This document shows, one piece after another, positions 1 to 12,138 of a stretch of DNA of 64,000 nucleotides. A model generated the notes under the pieces. That model saw only the letters and a program-made list of their open reading frames with translations, was not told where the DNA came from and made no database searches. The translations under genes and the position numbers were made by a program. Each line of letters opens with the position of its first letter. Positions within the stretch are counted from its first letter, which is position 1. The stretch comes from Urechis unicinctus (lineage: Eukaryota; Annelida; Polychaeta; Xenopneusta; Urechidae): NCBI GenBank assembly GCA_034190875.2, contig CM067355.1, positions 31,976,335 to 32,040,334 on the forward strand, given 5' to 3'.

Positions 1-312
1 TAAGTATGTATGTATGTATGTATGTATGTATGTATGTATGTATGTATGTATGTATGTATGTATGTATGTATTTATGTATGTCTGTATGTATGTATGTATG
101 TATGTATGTATGTATGTATGTATGTATGTATGTATGTATGTATGTATGTATGTATGTATGTATGTATGTATGTATGTATGTATGTATGTATGTATGTATG
201 TATGTATCTGTATGTATGTATGTATGTATGTGTATGTATGTATGTATGTATGTATGTATGTATGTATGTGTATGTATGTATGTATGTATGTATGTATGTA
301 TGTATGTATATG

Positions 313-344
<32 letters not shown>

Positions 345-705
345 TGTATGTATGTATGTATGTATGTATGTATGTATGTATGTATGTATGTATGTATGTA
401 TGTATTTATGTATGTATGTATGTATGTATGTATGTATGTATGTATGTATGTATGTGTATGTATGTATGTATGTATGTATGTATGTATGTATGTATGTATG
501 TATGTATGTATGTATGTATGTATGTATGTCTGTATGTATGTATGTCTGTATGTCTGTCTGTCTGTCTGTATGTATGTATGTATGTATGTCTGTATGTATG
601 TATGTATGTATGTATGTCTGTATGTATGTATGTATGTATGTCTGTATGTATGTATGTATTTATGTATGCATCTATGTATCGATGTATTTATGTATGTATC
701 TGGGT
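1..705. repeat. (TATG)n microsatellite, long
   Basis: Almost pure TATG tetranucleotide repeat with scattered interruptions (TGTC, TATT, TATC), becoming imperfect after about 530. It has no stop codon in three frames, so it produces three false open frames made of Met-Tyr-Val-Cys. It is the left end of a block that recurs at 6521. Confidence 0.97.
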
Positions 706-2477
706 ATTAATGAATCAACGAAGGAATAAATGCATAAAACAATGAACGCTTGTGTTTTCACATGCGAACTCGCATATATATGTTTTGCTATAGTTTGTAC
801 CTGTTATATAGATGCAGGTCTGGTTGCCACATGTCTTTTGGTGACAGAGTTGTGGATGTGATATTATCGAAGTCCTCGGGATTCCATTTCAAATACGAGT
901 TCCTCCAACGCTGTTATAAAAGCAATGCAACACATCAATGCTAGTTAATGGGTGTCTTCACAACTGGATAACCGTCTTCTGTATTTGATAAATGCTGAAA
1001 ACTCACCCATCGAAGCCAACCTTCAACAGTAAAGATATTTGACCGCTCGCTCTGAAATCATTAAATCGTGATTGAAGCATCACAAAGCACCATCTCTGTA
1101 TGAACATTTATTTGTGACTAATTGCATACAGTTTTTACATTTTATAAGGGCCCCCAGATGTGGGAACATAAGGGACCTCGTGACCCCTGAACGTAAAGAA
1201 CTTATTTATACCATCGATGCACTGTAATGGACATATTAAGAGAGAAATTCATTCCAACAATTGGTTGCAAATTATACGACAGAGGATAAGCCACAATTCA
1301 GTGCATGGGATGTATAACCATTAAATGCCATGCCTTTCACGGCATCATAGCTATCAGTATGCAAGTTAACTCACAAGTTCAAAAGCAAGCACTGCCAGTC
1401 CTATATCGACCTCGATAGTTTCATTCTGTGAAGTGATCGGCCGTGTCTTGAGATGGGTATTGTTCATCAGGTATGAATGTAACCTTGCCTCAGCTGATAG
1501 ATGCTGGTTTGTTTTCTGCGGGGTCCCAATCTGGTGAATTATACACTGAATAATAGAGTAAAAGCGGGTCGTTTTACGCGGCATGAAGGAGCATTGAGCT
1601 TTGTAAACTGACGTCGTCGGAATAAAAACCACTCAAATTGGCCGTCAGGTATGCGATTCATATTTTGACTGGGCACGCCCAATGCTATATATAGCCTTGT
1701 TTACACCAAACTGGTTTGCTAATATGAAACATAAATAATGTACTGCTACGAAAAACTTTTTTAAATCAGAGATAACTAGAGATAGCTGGCCGATTTGAAT
1801 CCGACGCCAAGTGAATCTCATTTTATTTGCGCTGGGTGGTCAGACAATCAGTGAACTCCCAGTAAAATGCGACAGAGAAAGAAATTAATGTTTTTGATAG
1901 ATAATGTGTATTTATCACAACCAAATGTATAAACCTTCCAGTCGTTCGTCTGATATAAAGAATCGGCCATAACCCTCCTCATAACTTTTGCTATATATAC
2001 GTGTTTATATTTTACTTCAATCCAGAAGCTGCAGCCGCCAATTACGACAACGCTTGTGCTCTCGATATTCAATGAATTTCGGATATAGATAATTAACTGC
2101 TGCTATAACTTTACTTCGCTCGGTTACCCATAATAAAGTCAAAACGCGCATCTTTATCCGACATTATCTTTCACCATTGACTATATCACACACATATATA
2201 CCCAACAAATCTTAATTCATAGTTTAGGCGAACTACACATGGTTTTGGAAAACTATCAGAATAAGCATATCAACTGAATATATACCAACCCGCTCCAAGA
2301 CATCCTGTAATGCACAGAAGATAAATGTACCACGGTAGAATATTCCTAAGCTGTCCCATCATGCATTTAAACATTACTAAAGCCGAAGAGTTGAGGATGC
2401 TAAGAGCCTGAGGAACGCATAAGGGGAGGTGCCAGCGAAACGCCCACTGAGGCTAATTGTGTTGTTTTTCACACGGT
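1..2477 (+). repeat. Recent duplicated block, copy 1
   Basis: This block, with its leading TATG tract, recurs in direct orientation at 6521-8618. Outside the tract I count only about six differences over 1.8 kb: single substitutions, homopolymer-length changes and one missing CTG. Homology stops abruptly after ACACGGTC at 2477. No convincing gene lies inside. Small minus-strand open frames at 1366-1632 and 1848-2072 show no protein family signal, and the first is broken by a one-base indel in copy 2. Confidence 0.93.
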
Positions 2478-2717
2478 CTCGGTCTCCGGTATATTCCTGA
2501 CAATATCAGCTTAGAATACGTAAAAGAACAAATATCGCTGAAGAAAAAACAGAAAGCTTCGGTTTTTTTATCCGACAGCTACATTAAAGAAATAAACGTA
2601 TTTGCGGGGATTGAGAAATCGGTCCTGATTCGAGGTGAAGTACACCCAAGTCAACAGAAATCTGATCCTTGCCATGTAGTCAATCTGGAAGTTGACACTT
2701 TGAATAAAAGTCTATAA
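2478..2717 (+). other. Unidentified coding-like fragment
   Basis: An open frame continues from the duplication boundary to a stop at 2715-2717. Its composition looks protein-like (SVFLSDSYIKEINVFAGIEK, then VLIRGEVHPSQ). The GEVHPSQ stretch loosely resembles the segment before the zinc-binding part of SWIM/YqaJ-type proteins that are common in mollusc repeats, but that is a weak impression. The expected Cys/His ligands are not reached before the stop. It could be a transposon-derived exon fragment or chance. It exists only beside copy 1 of the duplicated block. Confidence 0.22.
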
Positions 2718-4678
2718 GACGCCCAATGCAAGTGTCAGCAAGGGTTTGTATATTTTTTTCATTGATTGTAAGTCTAATAAACATTTAAGACTAATAGAAT
2801 CTTCCCTCTTGAAACAAAGAACGCTGTACACTATATGAAGATTAATTCTAATTCTGTAAGTTCTATATCTGCTATGTACAGATATAGCTCTGATGATATT
2901 CTCCACCTTTATTCTTCATTCAATAGCGCCATCAATTGGTTGCACGACATCACGGATCACGGGTTTAATGACCTTTACTATGACCAGGCTTTGCAACTGA
3001 GGGTATGATAATTTTGAGTTGACTCATAAGATCTATTTTGTGCGGGCTAGATGTCTTGAATAGGTTAAAACACATATACATCGCGAGATCAAAGGCCTAG
3101 TTAGCAGGTGCGATCACGTCGTTTCGTGGACATCTCGACGAGTTTGTAGAGTTAAGCATCCATCTTATAATAATCGTATGAATAATTATGGCATAAAGCA
3201 ATTTAGAAGTAAAACCTGCTTCTGCAACACACAAGAGAAAGGTGTACTACAGCCAAATACTCCCAGACATCTCGCTCTCATCGAGTAACAATTTGGAATG
3301 CATGTTTAGTATATATAAAACTTGGTGTGTGAAGCCACATTTTTCTTTTGTGTTTGCTTGTGTGTGAGGCGGAATAGATAGCATGGGCAAAGTCGACTCA
3401 ATTATGACACAAAACGCTCTGCACTGATACTAAGGCCACTCGCGCGAATAAAATATTAGATTTACGCACTGACATAAAGTGATTTAGAATATTAGAGTCG
3501 CCCCTTCGTGATAACATCTATCCATCCCACAATGTTGTGAAAAAAAACCTGCATCCAGTGTCCATGACGCAGTGCGCGCAAACATCACGTGACGTAGTTC
3601 ATAGGCTTTCAATTCATATATCATTGTTTTAGATGACTTGTTTTGCGTCAGGAGCTGCTGACAAGCGCAAGTATGTAACGTTATGCAGATATGAATGCAC
3701 AAACACAAACAGCCACGACATTCAGATGATACATGACATATGCACCACCGACCGCAGTGACGCAGTGGTTAGCTGCATTTGTAAGTTCGATTCGCAGGCG
3801 TGACAACAAGACTGCTAAGTCATGACGCAGATGGTCATGGTAAATCGTTGTCCCATCTATCAAATGGTCTGTACCCTTCTCGGTAGCTCAATATTACCGT
3901 GAATGACATTTGACCCAGCCAGTCTGAGCAACAGGCAACTTAGCAGGCACTTGAAGGGAGTCTGTCAAAGCATCACAATCATCCTCATTCACCACCGTCG
4001 CCGTATCGCCTGAAGTAAGCTCTTGGACAGGTGTGTGCGACATTAGTGGGTTTCTTTAGGATTATTAGTATGAAGGTTCTTGCGATAACAATAATGTCCC
4101 ACAACACATGATGGTAGTAGTAGTCAAAGATATAGGTCAATTACATCCTTTCCCTCATTCATACTTTCACTCACATTGCCTCTCTCGTGCTAACATTCCC
4201 TCACCTACTAAAGCATGCACAAATGCATCCATATCACACACAATGAGCAAGCTAGCGTACATGCACTATTTTACTTGCTAATGCACTTTTGTACACTTTT
4301 TCTTAACCACCATCTTATGCATCTGTGGCAATATAAGAATTGCTTGGTAATCAATATATAACTTTTAATCACTGAAATTGGTTGCATGCTTTTTTATTCT
4401 CAGCATATGTGTACTGGTTTATATTTATATTACCCAGCACACCTTGTGCTCTCTGGTTAATACAAATCAAATTATTATTCAATAAGTAATGATTTGCATG
4501 ATAGCTAGGAGATTTTACGGACAAATCATGCATTGGATTATCTGCATTATATCAATGTTTGTGGTTAATGTGCTTCAATATTGAAAAAAAAAATACTTGT
4601 TGGCATCAGTTGGCAATGTCATATTGGTCTAGCATGTATGGTATATAAATTTGTAGCCTCATTTACAGCAACTCTCCA
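2718..4678. other. Non-coding region 3' of the receptor gene
   Basis: No gene recognised. A possible tRNA-derived SINE head lies near 3750-3800: TGACGCAGTGG resembles an RNA polymerase III A box and GTTCGATTCG a B box, but the spacing between them is shorter than usual. On the minus strand AATAAA occurs at 4393-4398, about 280 bp past the receptor stop codon, and is a candidate polyadenylation signal. Confidence 0.5.
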
Positions 4679-4951
4679 TCAATAATGACCCATAACAAAG
4701 GCCATTATGATGCAAATGATCACAAAGAGAAGAAACAAGAGACGGTCAAGGACACAGGCCAGTTGTAGCCACTCCCCCGATATGATGTCACGCGGGCTGG
4801 CTGTTATCATCTGCATCTTATCTGAGAATCGTGACGTCACTTCCTGACAAGGGGCTTCCGACTCAGTGTGCTTCACATGCGATCGTTCAGCAACAGAAAT
4901 GAAATCATCCGCCGATACACATAGGATCTTGCCAATGCAATTCAGGAAAAT
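4679..4951 (-). CDS. Receptor last exon: M3-M4 loop and M4
   Basis: 273 bp including the stop. The acceptor is GTTGCAG|ATT. IFLNCIGKILCV corresponds to the amphipathic stretch after M3 in nicotinic subunits. A short hydrophilic loop follows, then M4 (LFLLFVIICIIMAFVMGHY) and TGA. Confidence 0.86.
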   Translation of the reverse strand: MFLNCIGKILCVSADDFISVAERSHVKHTESEAPCQEVTSRFSDKMQMITASPRDIISGEWLQLACVLDRLLFLLFVIICIIMAFVMGHY

Positions 4952-6393
4952 CTGCAACCCAAATAGTTATAACCAACTGCACATTGAATTATTATTTCAT
5001 TATTGTGCACAGAAATAAACATTGCTAATCATGGCATCCTCATATAAAAGAAGTACAAAACACTTACCGTCCTCACCAGCTGTGGTAACCCTTGACCTCT
5101 GTATGAACGGCTACGGATATTGAGTAGGAGAGCCGACACAAATAGAGATACACTCACCAGCACGATATTTGTGGTGAAGAAAATGGCTGCAAACAAATTT
5201 TTAAACATTTTATCATCGACTGCATTAATTTCGTTACCCCTTAGTGAAAGGGCTGTTACCACTTACAGCCACAACCATGTGCCAATGACATATTGGAAGT
5301 TACCTATGTTGGGCAATGAGGGGCTGGATTCTGGGATAAAGGCCTCCAGTTGGTCGAACATGAGTAAGTGGCCAAGCAAGACGCCAATTCCTGCTCAACA
5401 TATTTCATAGAATTGTACACGCTGTATTATCCTTAAGATCTGCATTTGTTAAAGGTATAAGTGAAGGCTGAGTTTACCCAACATAATCTTCTCGTTGGAT
5501 TCTGGAGGTAACAAGAAGATACTTGGAAGCAACAACGTTAGCACAATAGATGGCGCCATGATAAGCTGTGTTGTCTTGGTGATGCGTCGGCGTAACTCAA
5601 AGGTCATTTCGATTGTGGAGTACGTTTCCTCGTGGCCGTAATATCTCATCTCATACCGTTCAGCAGAGGCATTGACGATATCGAACTCGCAATTCGGGAT
5701 GTTCATACCTATGTCCACACCATTGCGTGTGGTAGGACGTATCTGTATGATGCAATTTTCTATCAAAACGCTGTACGGAACAGTCATTATTTTCAACAGC
5801 CTATCACAATATCACCTCCTAAAACTTACATTACAATACACTGTTATATTACATTGCACAGCGGTTCCGTCAACGCATGTGTGCGTCTGCAATTAGTTGG
5901 TGACAATATTGTTATGAAGAATAATTCTTAGGCAATTATTTTGCACGCCCATGATTGGCTGTACTCATTATCTTTTTTACTGGAATAGTAAGCATATTTT
6001 TGGGATTGCTTAAATCCTTTAGTCTCACATAATCTAATAGGTTGGAGTGTACAATGGATCGATAGTATTAGCATCGATTTCAAGACAAATAAGTGTTGTT
6101 GTAAATGACATTTCAGAAGAAGTGTGGAATTGATTTAATTGAACATGTCATAAACTCCCCAAATTCATTACAGCTCTATAAAACATCAACTCAATCGTCA
6201 AGATATTACCTGAGCATCATGATACACCCATGATCCGAATTTCAGCAGACAGATTTGTGTATCATATGGAAATTGGGAGAGGTCAACACCACAAAGTGAC
6301 TGAATGGTGACGGCTGGGAAATAGCTAACATTCCCGGCACTATTTACCACAGCAAGTATGCGATCAGAGAACACCTTAATTCCATCACCAGCA
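4679..6393 (-). CDS. Nicotinic acetylcholine receptor-like subunit, C-terminal five exons
   Basis: Part of a pentameric Cys-loop ligand-gated ion channel subunit of the plasma membrane. Exons are 6210-6393, 5478-5742, 5304-5390, 5068-5186 and 4679-4951, with phases that join cleanly (0, 1, 1, 0). The protein shows the Cys-loop with exactly 13 residues between cysteines (CGVDLSQFPYDTQIC), FGSW after it, the loop C region, M1, an M2 with conserved P at 23', M3, a short M3-M4 loop of about 75 residues, and M4 followed by the stop. Loop C lacks the vicinal Cys pair of alpha subunits (YYGHEETY), so this is a non-alpha type. Two N-glycosylation sequons are visible (NVS, NAS). Exons for the signal peptide and the first half of the ligand-binding domain were not found upstream, where the duplicated block begins. 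The gene may be truncated, or these exons may be more distant. Confidence 0.85.
5068..5186 (-). CDS. Receptor exon: M3
   Basis: 119 bp. The acceptor is TTTGCAG|CC and the donor ACG|GTAAGT. It encodes M3 (IFFTTNIVLVSVSLFVSALL) and the start of the cytoplasmic loop (GQGLPQLVRT), matching the conserved P-x-W/L-VR motif after M3 in this family. Confidence 0.85.
5304..5390 (-). CDS. Receptor exon: M2 pore helix
   Basis: 87 bp. The acceptor is GAGCAG|GA and the donor ATAG|GTAACT. It encodes IGVLLGHLLMFDQLEAFIPE and the M2-M3 linker. A rival donor CT|GTAAGT further downstream gives the wrong phase for the M3 exon, so the earlier donor is preferred. Confidence 0.82.
   Translation of the reverse strand, partial: ELASCLATYSCSTNWRPLSQNPAPHCPT
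5478..5742 (-). CDS. Receptor exon: loop C and M1
   Basis: 265 bp. I chose the acceptor CATACAG|ATA because it is in phase with the previous exon and gives the usual distance of about 62 residues from FGSW to the RRR that precedes M1. M1 is LIMAPSIVLTLLLPSIFLLP. The exon ends inside M2 after ESNEKIML at the donor G|GTAAAC. Confidence 0.83.
6210..6393 (-). CDS. Receptor exon with the Cys-loop
   Basis: 184 bp. The acceptor is TATCAG|T and the donor CAG|GTAATA. It encodes the stretch from SAGDGIKVFSDRIL through the Cys-loop to FGSWVYHDAQ. It enters in phase 2 (one base completes the first codon), so an upstream exon must end with two bases of a codon. Confidence 0.85.
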
Positions 6394-6464
6394 CTGATAC
6401 ACACAGATATAGCAATAAGGCTGCTAACGTGCAATTTTCGTTGTGGTGATGTATGTAATTATGT

Positions 6465-6567
6465 AAGTATGTAAGTATGTAAATAAGTAAGTATGTATGT
6501 AGTAAGTATGTAATGTAAGTAAGTATGTATGTATGTATGTATGTATGTATGTATGTATGTATGTATG

Positions 6568-6599
<32 letters not shown>

Positions 6600-6830
6600 T
6601 GTATGTATGTATGTATGTATGTATGTATGTATGTATGTATGTATGTATGTATGTATGTATGTATGTATGTATGTATGTATGTATGTATGTATGTATGTAT
6701 GTATGTATGTATGTATGTATGTATGTATGTATGTATGTATGTATGTATGTATGTATGTATGTATGTATGTATGTATGTATGTATGTATGTATGTATGTAT
6801 GTATTTATGTATGCATCTATGTATCGATGT
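6465..6830. repeat. (TATG)n microsatellite of copy 2
   Basis: Purer and shorter than its counterpart at 1-705. TAAG-rich degenerate units (6465-6520) precede it on the side towards the receptor exon. Confidence 0.96.
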
Positions 6831-8618
6831 ATTTATGTATGTATCTGGGTATTAATGAATCAACGAAGGAATAAATGCATAAAACAATGAACGCTTGTGT
6901 TTTCACATGCGAACTCGCATATATATGTTTTGCTATAATTTGTACCTGTTATATAGATGCAGGTCTGGTTGCCACATGTCTTTTGGTGACAGAGTTGTGG
7001 ATGTGATATTATCGAAGTCCTCGGGATTCCATTTCAAATACGAGTTCCTCCAACGCTGTTATAAAAGCAATGCAACACATCAATGCTAGTTAATGGGTGT
7101 CTTCACAACTGGATAACCGTCTTCTGTATTTGATAAATGCTGAAAACTCACCCATCGAAGCCAACCTTCAACAGTAAAGATATTTGACCGCTCGCTCTGA
7201 AATCATTAAATCGTGATTGAAGCATCACAAAGCACCATCTCTGTATGAACATTTATTTGTGACTAATTGCATACAGTTTTTACATTTTATAAGGGCCCCC
7301 AGATGTGGGAACATAAGGGACCTCGTGACCCCTGAACGTAAAGAACTTATTTATACCATCGATGCACTGTAATGGACATATTAAGAGAGAAATTCATTCC
7401 AACAATTGGTTGCAAATTATACGACAGAGGATAAGCCACAATTCAGTGCATGGGATGTATAACCATTAAATGCCATGCCTTTCACGGCATCATAGCTATC
7501 AGTATGCAAGTTAACTCACAAGTTCAAAAGCAAGCACTGCCAGTCCTATATCGACCTCGATAGTTTCATTCTGTGAAGTGATCGGCCGTGTCTTGAGATG
7601 GGTATTGTTCATCAGGTATGAATGTAACCTTGCCTCAGCTGATAGATGCTGGTTTGTTTCTGCGGGGTCCCAATCTGGTGAATTATACACTGAATAATAG
7701 AGTAAAAGCGGGTCGTTTTACGCGGCATGAAGGAGCATTGAGCTTTGTAAACTGACGTCGTCGGAATAAAAACCACTCAAATTGGCCGTCAGGTATGCGA
7801 TTCATATTTTGACTGGGCACGCCCAATGCTATATATAGCCTTGTTAACACCAAACTGGTTTGCTAATATGAAACATAAATAATGTACTGCTACGAAAAAC
7901 TTTTTAAATCAGAGATAACTAGAGATAGCTGGCCGATTTGAATCCGACGCCAAGTGAATCTCATTTTATTTGCGCTGGGTGGTCAGACAATCAGTGAACT
8001 CCCAGTAAAATGCGACAGAGAAAGAAATTAATGTTTTTGATAGATAATGTGTATTTATCACAACCAAATGTATAAACCTTCCAGTCGTTCGTCTGATATA
8101 AAGAATCGGCCATAACCCTCCTCATAACTTTTGCTATATATACGTGTTTATATTTTACTTCAATCCAGAAGCTGCAGCCGCCAATTACGACATCGCTTGT
8201 GCTCTCGATATTCAATGAATTTCGGATATAGATAATTAACTGCTATAACTTTACTTCGCTCGGTTACCCATAATAAAGTCAAAACGCGCATCTTTATCCG
8301 ACATTATCTTTCACCATTGACTATATCACACACATATATACCCAACAAATCTTAATTCATAGTTTAGGCGAACTACACATGGTTTTGGAAAACTATCAGA
8401 ATAAGCATATCAACTGAATATATACCAACCCGCTCCAAGACATCCTGTAATGCACAGAAGATAAATGTACCACGGTAGAATATTCCTAAGCTGTCCCATC
8501 ATGCATTTAAACATTACTAAAGCCGAAGAGTTGAGGATGCTAAGAGCCTGAGGAACGCATAAGGGGAGGTGCCAGCGAAACGCCCACTGAGGCTAATTGT
8601 GTTGTTTTTCACACGGTC
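6521..8618 (+). repeat. Recent duplicated block, copy 2
   Basis: Direct copy of 1-2477 at roughly 99.7 percent identity outside the microsatellite by my count. It ends after ACACGGTC at 8618 with unrelated flank. It lies on the 5' side of the receptor exons, just where the missing N-terminal exons would be expected. Confidence 0.93.
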
Positions 8619-9280
8619 CGACTTGCGTATGATAAGTGCCAGCAAAACTGCTAACTGCTACACGTCATGCCAAAGGTCAGAAAACGCTTTGCATTGACGG
8701 AGATGTAACTCGTACGTGTTGTTGTCAGTTTCTGTGCCATGTTTCATTCAAAGTCGAACCTACAATGCAATAAAACACGCGAAGAGTCACTCGTGGGGGA
8801 AACAATATGACCCCCTCACTCCCTTTCCACGAGCGTGAAATAGATATGTCACCGATATCATTTAAAGATTGCGAACAAACAGAAAAAACAAACCAACGGT
8901 TCCAAATTACACACAAAGCCTTGTCGTCACCCGCTCGTGTTGCTTCAAGATGATCCGTGACGATTGTCTGTCGCAAGCTACTGACGAAACAAACCCTTCT
9001 AGGTTGAAAAATCAAGTCTAAGGCGTTTAACGTTTACTTTTTCTTGTTGTTGTTTGTTTTGAAGTTCCTCGTTTGAATGGCGCTCTACTAATATGAACCT
9101 TGACTCGTCATTTGTGTTGTTAATAGCATGCAATCATACGCACGAGTTGTATATTTGGAATATACAGCAGATTTCATGCGTAATCTCCTCGATTATCAGC
9201 TTGCGTAATCTCCTCGATTATCAGAGAAGCGAATGTATGATTTAACTATGCTAACAGGCAGCACCTATGTGTATTAATAA
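8619..9280. other. No gene recognised
   Basis: Unique sequence with no family signal in the open frame at 8725-9015 (minus). A two-copy direct repeat of about 22 bp (GCGTAATCTCCTCGATTATC) is present near 9178-9225. Confidence 0.5.
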
Positions 9281-9585
<305 letters not shown>

Positions 9586-9644
9586 TCCGTATAGTGGGGA
9601 CATTGACGAAATTTAACTTGTGATTCGAACGTACTTGAAGGACA

Positions 9645-10216
9645 CGATTCTCAGCGAATTCCTATCCAAACGCTGCACACAAACCTATACAGTCATGATA
9701 AGGCTATCACAATATCATCTTCCAAAACGGTACATTACAATACCCGATCGTAGCAACTGGTTCAATCCTTCAGGGAGATGGCTCGTTCAGCACTGATTGC
9801 ACATGATTACGATATACGGTACTCCTGATCTCGTTTGGCTGGAGTGGCATACAGAAATCTAACAGGCTTGTGGGCTCTATATATTATCTAGTGTTCGAGG
9901 ATAAAAATGCACATGGTTTAACAGATGACGTGTATTACATTTAAACGATATGACGAATATACATTCATCGCACATTTCATTAATAATTCATTATTCCTCT
10001 TTTACATTTCACTGAAATCATCGAAATATGACATGAGCTTCATCAAAAACCCATGATCCGAATTTCAGCCGACAGACTTGGGTATGATATGTAAATTGAG
10101 AGTGGTCAGCATCACATAGTGATGGAAAAACGACCGCACGGTGATGCACTATGCGCCAGGCACTGCTCACCTTACCGAGTGCTTGATCGCGTAGTACTTT
10201 AATTCCACCACCAGCA
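9645..10216 (-). pseudogene. Decayed copy of receptor Cys-loop exon and following intron
   Basis: 10033-10216 matches the receptor Cys-loop exon at the same length (184 bp), without internal stops, and keeps 13 residues between the two cysteines (CDADHSQFTYHTQVC) and FGSWVF. The acceptor AG has become GA (CGTCGA|T instead of ATCAG|T) and the donor is CAT|GTCATA, so normal splicing is unlikely. 9645-9760 matches the end of the next intron of the intact gene (AACGCTG, then CTATCACAATATCA, then TACATTACAATAC), but the exon with M1 is gone and an AT tract follows. I read this as a tandem copy losing function. An unrecognised alternative exon remains possible because the frame is open. Confidence 0.7.
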
Positions 10217-10433
10217 TCGACGGAAACAAATATAGAAATAAGGCTATTAATGGGGTTGGTTTTTTTTTTCACGCATGACAATCTCTTTGTATATGCGTAC
10301 AAATGTGTGCATGCATGCATGTTTTTATAAACTAATGAAAGAATGAATGAATATCTAAAGCTTCGCAATTCAAACATAACGCGTAAGTAATAAATTGGGT
10401 TTACAACAGCTGACTGACTTGAGTTCAAATGGG

Positions 10434-11166
10434 AAGCCGACCTAATTCAATCTGCGCCGGGTGTTCATTATGTGTGGATTTTGAGAAAAGTATATATTTG
10501 CTACAGTATCAGCCTATTGGGAGAGTTATTTGGCATATATATGCATATATTTTATGATCCAAAAATGGGAATAAATGACGTATATAATTGAGATGAACCT
10601 AGATTCCACCCCCACCTCCGGTGAAAGAAAAGTACATAGTACGCCAGCGAAACGCCCACGAAAGCTAATCGAGGTACAACGATCGGATAGGTCTGAAGTA
10701 CTCGCGTATAAAACTTTAAAGCCATGGAAAAGAATATGCACTGGCCACGAATAGTCCGCATGAGTAATCAGTTAATCAGCCACAAACTATTACTTATAAG
10801 TACAACACTAGACCTAACCAAGAAATATTTCATGAAGTCTACAAAACCACAACAAGCAGGATTAATGTTAGGGGGGTTGGGGTCGCTGGGTTGGGAGTGA
10901 TTTATGAGGAAACTAGATGCAGAATTGTGTGCATGGGCTGCTGAGGCAGGTTTTTATCAGCATGACAGGAAGTTGGTGACAGGGATGGGCAGCCGTCAAT
11001 GCAATGAGGGTTTAACCTGCCGGAAGCAATTAACTTCAAATGATTGGTGATTGAATGAATGGAAGGATATAAGATGCCCACACGAATTCAAAGACCATAG
11101 GTCATAAAATCATGTAGAGATGTTTTTTACTTGTTGTTTCAGTTTTGCTCATGCGTCAATATTATA
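10434..11166. other. No gene recognised
   Basis: Unique sequence. The overlapping minus-strand open frames at 10526-10761 show no family signal. A G-rich patch lies at 10868-10900. Confidence 0.5.
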
Positions 11167-11329
11167 TTTCACACCGGTGACTGTTTACTTTCGTGGGAAA
11201 GGCACCGTGGTTTTTGATTAATTATCTATTTCAGTAGATATTCAATGGTCAAAGTCGCGCCTCGAATGAAAAATAAACCACGGTGCCTTACCCACTAAAG
11301 AAATGTAACCAAGCATTCACCCGTGAGAA
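11167..11329. repeat. Imperfect palindrome, MITE-like
   Basis: The left arm (around AAAGGCACCGTGGTTT, 11200-11215) and the right arm (AAACCACGGTGCCTTACCCA, 11276-11295) are reverse complements with few mismatches. Pairing continues outward to CACCGGTG and CACCCGTG. The form suits a small foldback element; no flanking target duplication is clear. Confidence 0.6.
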
Positions 11330-11418
11330 ATGCAGTATGACCTCACCGAGTTGTTGGTGTATCTAGTGGTTCAAGTCAACGGTCCACTAACCCACTCCAT
11401 TCCTCCAGCAAATATTCA

Positions 11419-12128
<710 letters not shown>

Positions 12129-12138
12129 ATATTGTAAT

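Noticed and set aside
6-745. Three overlapping frames of Met-Tyr-Val-Cys
   Set aside because: A TATG microsatellite lacks stop codons by composition. The same applies to 6525-6890 and to Tyr-Ile frames in AT tracts.
5240-5303. Extension of the M2 exon to a GTAAGT donor (NFQYVIGTWLW)
   Set aside because: It gives the wrong phase for the M3 exon and adds residues not seen in the M2-M3 region of the family; the earlier ATAG|GTAACT donor fits both.
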